Positions 1 to 7,260 of a DNA stretch of 32,485 bases are shown here, in pieces. Every line of letters begins with the position of its first letter. Position 1 is the stretch's first letter. This DNA is from an uncultured Clostridia bacterium (GTDB taxonomy: Bacteria; Bacillota; Clostridia; Peptostreptococcales; Anaerovoracaceae), in contig CALFUG010000191.1 in assembly GCA_937928455.1 (NCBI GenBank), positions 1-32,485 on the forward strand. The letters are read 5' to 3'. The notes under the pieces were generated by a model that was not told the DNA's origin, made no database searches, and worked only from the letters and a program-made list of their open reading frames with translations. The translations under genes and the position numbers were made by a program.

Positions 1-2
1 AA

Positions 3-323
3 GGATTTATAAAAATATTAGTCAGCGAGGACAACCAGATATTGGGTGTACATATCGTTGGGCCTCAAGCGGCTATTCTGTTGCAACCCTTCGTATATTT
101 AATGAATTCGGGGCAGAATTGTGAAAGAAACGAGAAGTGGAAGGGAGCAGGGACCTCTTCGGACTTGGAAGAACTTCGTATCATGTGTCCGGAGTTGGGT
201 AGTTACATGCCCATTCAAGACTCTATGGTCATTCATCCATCACTCAATGAATTAACGGCATGGGTCATCAATCGATTAGAGAAAGTATCACAGGGAGGAA
301 GCAAAAATGATGAAAGAATTTAA
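3..323 (+). CDS. Dihydrolipoamide dehydrogenase-like flavoprotein, C-terminal part (5' end outside window)
   Basis: This is the 3' end of a gene that begins before the window; frame 3 is open from the first base. The visible residues form the dimerisation domain of the pyridine nucleotide-disulfide oxidoreductase family. Signs of this are a strand ending ILGVHIVGPQA and, near the end, IHPSLNE, which corresponds to the His-Pro-x-x-x-Glu motif that supplies the catalytic base in dihydrolipoamide dehydrogenases. The segment between these two motifs (about residues 45-75 of the visible part) is longer and more charged than in classical lipoamide dehydrogenase, so a related NAD(P)/FAD oxidoreductase is equally possible. 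The redox disulfide and FAD/NAD sites are not in view, so the substrate cannot be named. The stop codon lies inside mscL, a 17-base overlap that suggests co-transcription. Confidence 0.75.
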   Translation, partial: GFIKILVSEDNQILGVHIVGPQAAILLQPFVYLMNSGQNCERNEKWKGAGTSSDLEELRIMCPELGSYMPIQDSMVIHPSLNELTAWVINRLEKVSQGGSKNDERI

Positions 324-711
324 AGAATTTGCATTGAAGGGAAACGTGATAGATTTAGCAGTAGCCGTTGTTATTGGAGGCGCATTTGGAAAGATTGTCA
401 CATCTCTGGTTAATGATTTAATTATGCCAATTATCGGGATGTTGATGGGTGGCATCAGTTTCATGGACTTAAAGTATGTGATCACCCCAGCCATGGGAGA
501 AACCCCGGAAGCGGCCATATTATACGGGAGTTTCATCCAGTCTGTAGTGGATTTTCTGATCATTGCCTTTTCTATATTTCTGGCCATAAAAATGATACAG
601 TCCAGGAAGAAGAAAGACGCGGAGACAGAAGAGGTTGTAGTAGACCCGGAGCCTTCAAAAGAAGAGGTTTTGCTGGGGGAAATACGGGATATTCTAAAAG
701 AACAGAGATAA
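307..711 (+). CDS. mscL: Large-conductance mechanosensitive channel MscL
   Basis: MscL is a homo-oligomeric inner-membrane pore that opens under membrane tension and releases solutes during osmotic downshock. The 134-residue product has the usual family length. Its N-terminus carries the signature of the amphipathic helix and first membrane helix (KEFALKGNVIDLAVAVVIGGAFGKIV). A second hydrophobic helix covers about residues 79-98, and a charged cytoplasmic helix ends in LLGEIRDILK, as in other MscL proteins. GGGAGG at 293-298 lies 8 bases before the first ATG; a second ATG at 310 is possible but less well spaced. The gene overlaps the upstream flavoprotein gene by 17 bases and is followed by a clear terminator. 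Confidence 0.97.
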   Translation: MMKEFKEFALKGNVIDLAVAVVIGGAFGKIVTSLVNDLIMPIIGMLMGGISFMDLKYVITPAMGETPEAAILYGSFIQSVVDFLIIAFSIFLAIKMIQSRKKKDAETEEVVVDPEPSKEEVLLGEIRDILKEQR

Positions 712-766
712 AACAAATAGAATTTGAAAAAAAGTAGATAGTATATTCTAATATTATAATCATTAT

Positions 767-800
767 AAAACCGCCAAAGGCTATCAAATGGCGGTTTTTG
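767..800 (+). terminator. Rho-independent terminator after mscL
   Basis: AAAACCGCCA (767-776) pairs with TGGCGGTTTT (789-798) around a 12-base loop and runs into T residues. The stem is A/T symmetric, so it could also act in the other direction, but only mscL ends here. Confidence 0.85.
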
Positions 801-884
801 TTTTATAATCCGAGCATTTTATACCAATATTAGAAGGATTCTAAAATAAATTGATTCGAAATTATCTAAATTTTGGAAAAAGCC

Positions 885-912
885 TTGCAAAGTAAGTTTT
901 TTGTGATACAAT
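885..912 (+). promoter_or_regulatory. Sigma-A type promoter of the hydrogenase operon
   Basis: TTGCAA (885-890) and TACAAT (907-912) are separated by 16 bases and lie about 70 bases before the first start codon of the operon. Both hexamers are close to consensus. The -10 element lies inside the Rex-like palindrome described separately. Confidence 0.65.
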
Positions 913-918
913 TAACAA
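901..918 (+). promoter_or_regulatory. Candidate Rex operator over the hydrogenase -10 element
   Basis: The 18 bases TTGTGATACAATTAACAA fit the Rex operator layout of two inverted heptamers around four bases. The right half TTAACAA is the exact clostridial consensus half. The left half TTGTGAT resembles the TTGTGA form used by Bacillus and actinobacterial Rex. The site covers the -10 hexamer, so a bound repressor would block RNA polymerase. Rex releases DNA at a high NADH/NAD+ ratio and commonly governs hydrogenase and fermentation genes, which fits the downstream operon. The assignment rests on sequence similarity and context only. Confidence 0.55.
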
Positions 919-979
919 TCAAAAGATAGATATTTCTTTAACAAACGGCAGAAATTTTATTTGAAGAGGAGGTGTCAGC

Positions 980-1477
980 ATGGCTCAGACTGAGAGTTGT
1001 CATGTAGACAATATTTCGGAAGAGGAAAAGTATCGATTACTGGAGCAAGTGATAAAGGACTATCAATACAATGAAGATAATTTGATTCAAATTCTTCATT
1101 ATGCACAATCCATATTCGGATTTCTTGCTCTTCCCACACAAAAGTTTATTGCGGAAACCATGAATTTGCCATTTTCAAAGGTTAGTGGGGTAGTAACCTT
1201 CTATTCCTTCTTTAACACTGTGCCGAAAGGAAGACACACGATTAGCGTGTGTTTGGGTACAGCTTGCTATGTAAAAGGGGGTAAGAAGATTATCGAAAAG
1301 CTGAATGATTTGTTGGGAATCGATGTGGGACAGACGACAGAAGATTTGAGATATTCCATAGAAATCAAGCGGTGTATTGGCGCATGCGGACTGGCACCCG
1401 CCATAAGTATTGACGATAATATCCACAAGCGAGTGAACCCCGCTCGGCTTCAGTCCATTTTGGATCAGTACGAGTAG
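980..1477 (+). CDS. NAD(P)-linked [FeFe] hydrogenase, NuoE-like [2Fe-2S] subunit (HydC/HndA type)
   Basis: This is the small thioredoxin-fold subunit of a multimeric NAD(P)-linked hydrogenase, homologous to NuoE of complex I; it passes electrons through one [2Fe-2S] cluster. The 165-residue protein has the N-terminal helical bundle (about 1-85) and then the ferredoxin-like domain. The four ligands are visible as C91 and C96 (VCLGTAC) and C132 and C136 (RCIGAC). GAGGAGGTG just before the ATG is a strong ribosome binding site. It is the first gene of a three-gene operon; only 12 bases separate its stop from the ATG chosen for the flavoprotein subunit. No membrane segments are present, so the complex should be cytoplasmic. 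Confidence 0.93.
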   Translation: MAQTESCHVDNISEEEKYRLLEQVIKDYQYNEDNLIQILHYAQSIFGFLALPTQKFIAETMNLPFSKVSGVVTFYSFFNTVPKGRHTISVCLGTACYVKGGKKIIEKLNDLLGIDVGQTTEDLRYSIEIKRCIGACGLAPAISIDDNIHKRVNPARLQSILDQYE

Positions 1478-1489
1478 GAGGTGAGAGAA

Positions 1490-4400
1490 ATGAAAGGAAA
1501 GATATTAAATGCGAAGGATCTTCTCACCATACGAGAAGAGTACAACCGTTTTAAGGAAGGATTCTCTTGGACTGTAACCATATGCTCGGGTGCCGGATGT
1601 GTTTCATCCAAGGCAGGCCAAGTAAAAGAGCAATTCATGAAAGAATTGGAAAAACATAATTTGCAAGATAAGGTCTTGATTAAAGTCACTGGTTGTATGG
1701 GGCTTTGTGACGCGGGGCCACTTCTTCTGATTGCACCGGAAAATGTATTGTATTGCTATCTGACTCCGGAGATGATGCCCCAATTAGTTGCAGAGCACTT
1801 CATCAATGGAAAAATTGTGGAAGAGTTCACATATATTGAACCCCAGACAGAAAAAAGAATCCCATATATAAAAGATATTCCATTCTTCCAGGGGCAGGAA
1901 AAAATTGTACTGAAGAATTGTGGGGAATTGGACTTTAATTCCCTGGAAGAGTATATTGCACGAGATGGATTCTTAGCTTTGGATAAAGCACTTCATGAAA
2001 TGTCTCCGGAGCAAGTAATAGAAGAAGTTGCAAAATCTGGATTGCGAGGCCGAGGAGGCGGAGGATTTCCTACTGGAACCAAATGGAAATTAGCCGCAAA
2101 GAATGAGAGCGATCAGAAATACATTATCTGTAATGCGGACGAGGGAGATCCCGGTGCGTTTATGGACCGAAGTTTACTGGAGGGAGATCCTTTTAATATC
2201 ATTGAAGGAATGATGATTGCCGGATATGCCATCGGTGCCACCCAAGGTTATGTATACGTAAGAGCCGAATATCCCATCGCCATCGAAAGACTGCAGGCGG
2301 CCATCGAGAAAGCCAGAGCTTCAGGGCTTCTTGGACAACGTGTCCTGGGCTCTAACTTCGATTTTGACTTGGAAATTCGAATCGGCGCGGGGGCATTTGT
2401 TTGTGGAGAGGAAACAGCACTCATTGCATCTGTGGAAGGGCAACGTGGAGAACCCACACAAAAGCCACCCTATCCGTCGGACAGTGGATTACATGGAAAA
2501 CCTACGGTTATTAATAATGTTGAGACATTGGGCAATATTACCACTATTATTCTGAAAGGTGCTGAAAAGTTTAGAGAGTATGGCACTGAAAAAAGTCCGG
2601 GAACCAAGGTATTTGCTTTAGCGGGTGATATCCATAATACAGGGCTCGTTGAGGTGCCTTTGGGGACCACACTGGGAGAAATACTGTTCCAAATTGGTGG
2701 GGGAATCCCTCATGGAAAACGATTTAAGGTAGCCCAGACCGGCGGTCCTTCCGGAGGCTGTATTACCGGAAACAACTTGAACGTCCCGGTGGATTATGAA
2801 TCTTTGGCGGAGCTAGGAGCCATTATGGGCTCTGGCGGACTCATCTGCATGGATGAAGATACATGTATGGTAGATATGGCTCGATATTTTATGGATTTTG
2901 TCCAGGAAGAATCCTGTGGCAAGTGCTTGGCTTGTCGAGTGGGAACAAAGCGAATGCTGGAAATCCTAGAGCGAATTACACAAGGAAAGGGGCAAGAAGG
3001 TGACGTGGAGTTACTGATTGAGTTGGCAGAAACCATTAAAGACACCGCCCTGTGCGGATTAGGCCAGACGGCACCTAACCCGGTTTTATCCACCATTCGG
3101 TCTTTCCGAGATGAATATGATCAACATATTCGTAACGACTATTGTCAGGCGGGAGTTTGTGGGGATTTGTTCATTTCTCCCTGTGAAAACTCTTGTCCGG
3201 CTCACATTAATGTGCCGGGGTACATTTCTCTCATTGCCCACGGCCGTCCCATCGATGCCTATAATTTGATTCGGCAGGAAAATCCGCTCCCCTCGGTATG
3301 TGGTAGAATTTGTACTCATCCATGCGAGAGTAAATGTCGAAGAGGTCAGCTGGATGAAGCCATCGCCATTCGAGATTTGAAAAGATATGCAGCGGATGAG
3401 GCCTTCAAACTGGAAGAACCTTTATCAGACCCTGTGCTTCCAAAGAAGGACAAGTCGGTTGGAATTATAGGATCAGGGCCTGCCGGTCTAACTTGTGCAT
3501 ATTATTTAGCCAAGCTGGGTTATGATGTTACTATTTATGAGAAGCATGAGATTCCAGGTGGTGTACTGGCATATGGCATACCGGAATATCGACTACCTCT
3601 GGACGTATTGGCTAAGGAAATTGAGACCATAAAAAGAGTGGGTGTGAAGATTAAGACCAACGTGGAAATCGGAAAAGATGTATCCTTCCAGAAGTTGAAA
3701 GACATACATGATTCTATTTTTATCAGTAGTGGTACCAATGTATCCTTATTGGCAGGCATACCTGGCGAGGATTTGCCCGGTGTTCACCCCGGACTGGATT
3801 TTTTGAGACAGCAGGATGATTTTACACATGAGGATATGAACGGAGTGATTGCCGTAATCGGTGGCGGAAACACGGCCATTGATGCCGCAAGAGTATCTTT
3901 GCGAAAGGGTGCCAAAGAAGTCCACATGTTCTATCGTAGAACTCGGAAGGATATGCCAGCTCATCCTCGTGAAATCGACGAAACCTTGGAAGAAGGCATT
4001 TTCCTCCATGAACTATGGGAGCCTATCGAAATTTTGGGAACGGATCGTGTGACCGGTATTCGTCTACAAAAGATGAAGCCTATCGGTTTTGCGAATGATG
4101 GAAGAAATAAAGTGGGTAAGGTGCCCGGAGAAACCATGACGTTCCTAGCAGACCGTGTAATCGTTGCAGTAAGTCAGCATACGGAACTATATTATACCAG
4201 GCCATACCAATTTGACTTATCGGATAACGATACATTCGTAGTAAATGAGGACACTCAAATGACCAATGTTGAGGGAGTCTTTGCCGGAGGCGATGTGGTT
4301 CGAGGCTCATATGTAGCCATCTATGCCATTGCGGATGGGAAAAAAGCAGCACAGTCCATCGATATGTACCTGGGAGGTACTGGTGAATTGTACAAGGGCG

Positions 4401-4582
4401 ATGCCATTGAAATTCCCATGGACATTAACGAAACCGAGTTGGAAGAGCATGAAAGATTTCCAATGGATTTCTTGCCGCCGGAAGTTCGAAAGGACAACTT
4501 CCAAGAAGTGGCCTATCGATATCATCGCTTGAATGCCATGGCAGAAGCCATGAGATGCTTGCGATGTGATTACCGGATTTAG
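1490..4582 (+). CDS. Hydrogenase flavoprotein subunit: NuoF-like protein fused to a GltD/NfnB-like FAD-NAD(P)H oxidoreductase
   Basis: A 1030-residue fusion. Residues about 25-110 form a NuoE-like [2Fe-2S] domain (C32, C37, C69, C73). Residues about 135-540 form the NuoF core, with the FMN/NADH glycine-rich loop GRGGGGFPTG (near 187-196) and an N3-type [4Fe-4S] site (C476, C479, C482, C522). Typical HydB/HndC proteins then end in a two-cluster ferredoxin domain. Here that is replaced by a GltD-like region. It holds a two-[4Fe-4S] domain (C565, C569, C604, C608, C612, C616), an FAD loop GSGPAG (661-666), an NAD(P)H loop GGGNTA (791-796) followed by a YRR pair (R816, R817) that favours NADPH, and a closing FAD motif near 930. 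The last residues hold a further CxxC (C1023, C1026). The start is ATG 1490, preceded by AGGAGGTGAG; a GTG at 1481 lies inside that ribosome binding site. Confidence 0.93.
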   Translation: MKGKILNAKDLLTIREEYNRFKEGFSWTVTICSGAGCVSSKAGQVKEQFMKELEKHNLQDKVLIKVTGCMGLCDAGPLLLIAPENVLYCYLTPEMMPQLVAEHFINGKIVEEFTYIEPQTEKRIPYIKDIPFFQGQEKIVLKNCGELDFNSLEEYIARDGFLALDKALHEMSPEQVIEEVAKSGLRGRGGGGFPTGTKWKLAAKNESDQKYIICNADEGDPGAFMDRSLLEGDPFNIIEGMMIAGYAIGATQGYVYVRAEYPIAIERLQAAIEKARASGLLGQRVLGSNFDFDLEIRIGAGAFVCGEETALIASVEGQRGEPTQKPPYPSDSGLHGKPTVINNVETLGNITTIILKGAEKFREYGTEKSPGTKVFALAGDIHNTGLVEVPLGTTLGEILFQIGGGIPHGKRFKVAQTGGPSGGCITGNNLNVPVDYESLAELGAIMGSGGLICMDEDTCMVDMARYFMDFVQEESCGKCLACRVGTKRMLEILERITQGKGQEGDVELLIELAETIKDTALCGLGQTAPNPVLSTIRSFRDEYDQHIRNDYCQAGVCGDLFISPCENSCPAHINVPGYISLIAHGRPIDAYNLIRQENPLPSVCGRICTHPCESKCRRGQLDEAIAIRDLKRYAADEAFKLEEPLSDPVLPKKDKSVGIIGSGPAGLTCAYYLAKLGYDVTIYEKHEIPGGVLAYGIPEYRLPLDVLAKEIETIKRVGVKIKTNVEIGKDVSFQKLKDIHDSIFISSGTNVSLLAGIPGEDLPGVHPGLDFLRQQDDFTHEDMNGVIAVIGGGNTAIDAARVSLRKGAKEVHMFYRRTRKDMPAHPREIDETLEEGIFLHELWEPIEILGTDRVTGIRLQKMKPIGFANDGRNKVGKVPGETMTFLADRVIVAVSQHTELYYTRPYQFDLSDNDTFVVNEDTQMTNVEGVFAGGDVVRGSYVAIYAIADGKKAAQSIDMYLGGTGELYKGDAIEIPMDINETELEEHERFPMDFLPPEVRKDNFQEVAYRYHRLNAMAEAMRCLRCDYRI

Positions 4583-4594
4583 GAGGTGATTTGA

Positions 4595-6415
4595 GTGGTA
4601 AATTTAACAATTAACGGCAATCCTGTAACCGTCCCGGAGGGGACTACCATTTTGGAAGCCGCAAAAGTCAACAACATCTATATTCCACATCTATGCTATT
4701 TGGAGGGCGTTCACAAATCAGGCTCATGCCGAATGTGTGTCGTGGAAGTGGATGGAATGAAAAACCTTCAAGCCTCCTGTATTTCAGAGGTTACTGAGGG
4801 AATGGTGGTTCAAACCAATACCAAGAGAGTACGGCAAGCCCGGAAAGTTCTCTATGAGTTGTTATTGTCCAATCATCCTAAGGATTGTTTGGTTTGCAGC
4901 AGGAATAACAATTGCGAATTGCAAGAATTGGGACAACTGATTCATGTGAAGGAGACGCGATTTGAAGGGGAAAGGTCGGATTCCAGCCAGGACGTCACTT
5001 CATTTTCTATTGTAAAAGATAATGGTAAGTGCGTACTATGCCGGCGGTGCGTGACGGTTTGTAATGAAATTCAGGGTGTGGGCATTTTCAACCTACAAAA
5101 TCGAGGATTCAACTCGGTTATTGAAGGTGGGATGAGCTTACCTCTGGGAGATGTGAGCTGCACCAATTGTGGACAATGCGTCACTGTATGTCCAGTAGGT
5201 GCCTTGCAAGAGAAGGATGCGATAGAAGAGGTATGGGACGCTTTGTTAGATCCGGATAAAATAACCATTGTACAGACAGCTCCTGCGATTCGTGTGGCCA
5301 TTGGAGAAGAATTTGGGTATGAACCGGGATTTGACGGAACTGGTAAGATGGCTTCTGCATTGAAGGCATTGGGGTTTGACCACGTATTTGATACCAATTT
5401 TGCGGCAGACCTTACGATTATTGAAGAGGGAAATGAGCTCTTAATGAGATTGGTCAATCATTTCTATCATTTGGGAGCCATTACGAAAAAAGAGGCGGAA
5501 AAGACAGGCTTCAAGCTCATGGATCAGCCACCGGCACTCCCCATGATTACCAGTTGTAGTCCCGGATGGATTAAGTATGCAGAACATTACTATCCGGATC
5601 AGCTTTCTCACATTTCTAGCTGTAAATCACCCCATATGATGATGGGAGCTCTATTAAAGAGCTATTATGCTAAGGCCATCAAAAAAGACCCTAAAGATGT
5701 ATTTGTGGTTTCCATTATGCCCTGTACTGCTAAGAAATTTGAGATCGAAAGACCGGAAATGGTAAACGATGGTGTGCCGAATGTAGATGCGGTATTGACC
5801 ACGCGAGAACTGGGCAAAATGATTAAGGATGCCGGAATTGCCTTTCATGAAATGGAAGAGGCAGAATTCGAAAATCCATTGGGTTTATCCTCCGGGGCCG
5901 CGGATATCTTTGGAGTCACCGGTGGGGTTATGGAAGCCGCATTACGAACCGTTTACGAAATTGTAACCGGAAGACCGATTCCCTTTGAGGCGTTGAGAGT
6001 AGAGCCCATGAAAGGATTAGAAAGAATTAAGATTGCAACTTTGACGCTGGAAGGTACGAAAGAGCCGTTCCAATTTTTGGAGGGTGCCAGTGTCAGTGTA
6101 GCCAGTACCAGTGGTTTGAAGGGAGCGGCACAACTGCTCCAGGAAATCAGAGAGAAGAAGAGTCCACACACCTTTATCGAAGTCATGGGATGCCCGGGAG
6201 GGTGCATCAGCGGTGGCGGTCAACCCAGAATGACCACTGACGATGTGAGAAAGAAGAGGATGGAAGGACTATATCGGATCGACGAAAATAAAGAGTTGAG
6301 AAAATCTCATGAGAATCCCTTTATTACGGAAATCTATGAGAAGTTCTTAGAGCAACCTTTGGGTCATCGGTCCCACGATTTGCTGCATACCACGTATGTG
6401 GAGAGAAAAGAATAG
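4595..6415 (+). CDS. [FeFe] hydrogenase catalytic subunit, NAD(P)-linked HydA/HndD type
   Basis: This is the hydrogen-producing or hydrogen-oxidising subunit. Domains in order over 606 residues: plant-type [2Fe-2S] ferredoxin (C34, C45, C48, C62); the His-Cys3 [4Fe-4S] site (H94, C98, C101, C107); two [4Fe-4S] clusters (C146-C149-C152-C156 and C189-C192-C195-C199); then the H-cluster domain. H-cluster motifs are TSCSPGW (319-325), MPCTAKK (375-381) and CPGGC (533-537) followed by a glycine-rich loop. The small-subunit-like tail ends with the usual LLHTTY. There is no twin-arginine signal, so the enzyme is cytoplasmic. GTG 4595 follows AGGAGGTGAT and only 12 bases separate it from the flavoprotein gene. 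Electrons should pass between this protein and the NuoF-GltD subunit. No HydE, HydF or HydG maturation gene is in the window. Confidence 0.96.
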   Translation: MVNLTINGNPVTVPEGTTILEAAKVNNIYIPHLCYLEGVHKSGSCRMCVVEVDGMKNLQASCISEVTEGMVVQTNTKRVRQARKVLYELLLSNHPKDCLVCSRNNNCELQELGQLIHVKETRFEGERSDSSQDVTSFSIVKDNGKCVLCRRCVTVCNEIQGVGIFNLQNRGFNSVIEGGMSLPLGDVSCTNCGQCVTVCPVGALQEKDAIEEVWDALLDPDKITIVQTAPAIRVAIGEEFGYEPGFDGTGKMASALKALGFDHVFDTNFAADLTIIEEGNELLMRLVNHFYHLGAITKKEAEKTGFKLMDQPPALPMITSCSPGWIKYAEHYYPDQLSHISSCKSPHMMMGALLKSYYAKAIKKDPKDVFVVSIMPCTAKKFEIERPEMVNDGVPNVDAVLTTRELGKMIKDAGIAFHEMEEAEFENPLGLSSGAADIFGVTGGVMEAALRTVYEIVTGRPIPFEALRVEPMKGLERIKIATLTLEGTKEPFQFLEGASVSVASTSGLKGAAQLLQEIREKKSPHTFIEVMGCPGGCISGGGQPRMTTDDVRKKRMEGLYRIDENKELRKSHENPFITEIYEKFLEQPLGHRSHDLLHTTYVERKE

Positions 6416-6476
6416 GACCATTCACTACTAAATGAATGATATGCCTTACTTACTACACTTGTTGTGGTACATCAAG

Positions 6477-6512
6477 AAAGAACCGGCCTCTCTCGAAGGG
6501 CCGGTTCTTTTA
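6477..6512. terminator. Bidirectional terminator between hydrogenase operon and nitroreductase gene
   Basis: A perfect 12-bp stem joins 6477-6488 (AAAGAACCGGCC) and 6499-6510 (GGCCGGTTCTTT) around a 10-base loop. The stem ends are A-rich on the left and T-rich on the right, so it can end transcripts from both convergent genes. Confidence 0.85.
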
Positions 6513-6516
6513 TTGA

Positions 6517-7068
6517 TTATAGAAGCAAATCATCTATATCATTTCGAATTTCAGGATGCTCTCTTTCCTGAAGGTCCGCAGGAAGGCTGTGTTTATCACC
6601 ATACCTACCAATTGCCACCACGGCTATGGGTTTCACGTCTTCAGGCAATTGAAAGAGCTCTTTTGCTTCTTTTCTACGAAATCCCCCCATGGCATGGGTT
6701 ATGAACCCTCTTTTTTGAGCTTCCAATGATAGATACCCCCAGGCCGTTCCTGTATCGAACATATTCCAGTAATTGTCCTTTCCATTTTGTTGGAATATTT
6801 CCTTGCTGCATATCAAAATTAGCACAGGGGCTTTTCGTGCCCACACTTGATTACTCTCCGTCAGGACACCAATCATCTGTTTTCGCAGGTTTTCTTCATC
6901 TGCGATAAGAAACCTCCATGGCTGCTCGTTAAAGCAGGAGGGGGCAAATCTGGCGGCTTCTAATAGGGGCAGAATTTCCTCTCTAGTAAGGGGTTCATCC
7001 CGAAATGCTCTGGGAGACCATCTTTCTTTGATTTCCGTCATGATGTCATGGTTAAAAATTCTTTTCAT
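6517..7068 (-). CDS. Nitroreductase family protein
   Basis: A 183-residue FMN-dependent oxidoreductase of the nitroreductase fold, which uses NAD(P)H to reduce nitro compounds, quinones or unknown physiological substrates. Visible family features are RWSPRAF near residues 17-23, which binds the FMN phosphate, and FAPSCFNEQPW (41-51). A central helix DTGTAWGYLSLEAQKRG near residues 105-121 is followed by a glycine-containing loop. The C-terminal half has the usual VAIGRYG strand. The length fits the short, single-domain members that act as homodimers. A GAGGAA ribosome binding site precedes the ATG, and the gene has its own strong promoter in the region it shares with glgP. The physiological substrate cannot be told from sequence. 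Confidence 0.9.
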   Translation of the reverse strand: MKRIFNHDIMTEIKERWSPRAFRDEPLTREEILPLLEAARFAPSCFNEQPWRFLIADEENLRKQMIGVLTESNQVWARKAPVLILICSKEIFQQNGKDNYWNMFDTGTAWGYLSLEAQKRGFITHAMGGFRRKEAKELFQLPEDVKPIAVVAIGRYGDKHSLPADLQEREHPEIRNDIDDLLL

Positions 7069-7122
7069 GTTTCATTCCTCTTGATGGTTTTTGTTCCGGC
7101 ATCTTATAATAGTGTATTTTTC

Positions 7123-7151
7123 ATTTTAGTCATATGGCTTGCTTCTGTCAA
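7123..7151 (-). promoter_or_regulatory. Promoter of the nitroreductase gene
   Basis: Read on the minus strand, a perfect TTGACA (7146-7151) is followed 17 bases later by TAAAAT (7123-7128). It points toward the nitroreductase start about 55 bases away. Confidence 0.75.
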
Positions 7152-7166
7152 CCGTGGAAGGCGTAC

Positions 7167-7195
7167 TGTACATCCGAAAAAAGGTCATGTATAAT
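7167..7195 (+). promoter_or_regulatory. Promoter of the glycogen phosphorylase gene
   Basis: A perfect -10 TATAAT (7190-7195) has TGTACA (7167-7172) 17 bases upstream, a four-of-six match to the -35 consensus. It is divergent from, and does not overlap, the nitroreductase promoter. Confidence 0.65.
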
Positions 7196-7260
7196 TAACG
7201 GGGAATTGTATTAACAACTAGTAACAGACAATGAAAAGTGACCACAGAAAGGTGATAACC

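Noticed and set aside
7203..7217. TTAACAA half site in the glgP leader
   Set aside because: Only one half of a Rex-like palindrome is present; the partner position does not match.
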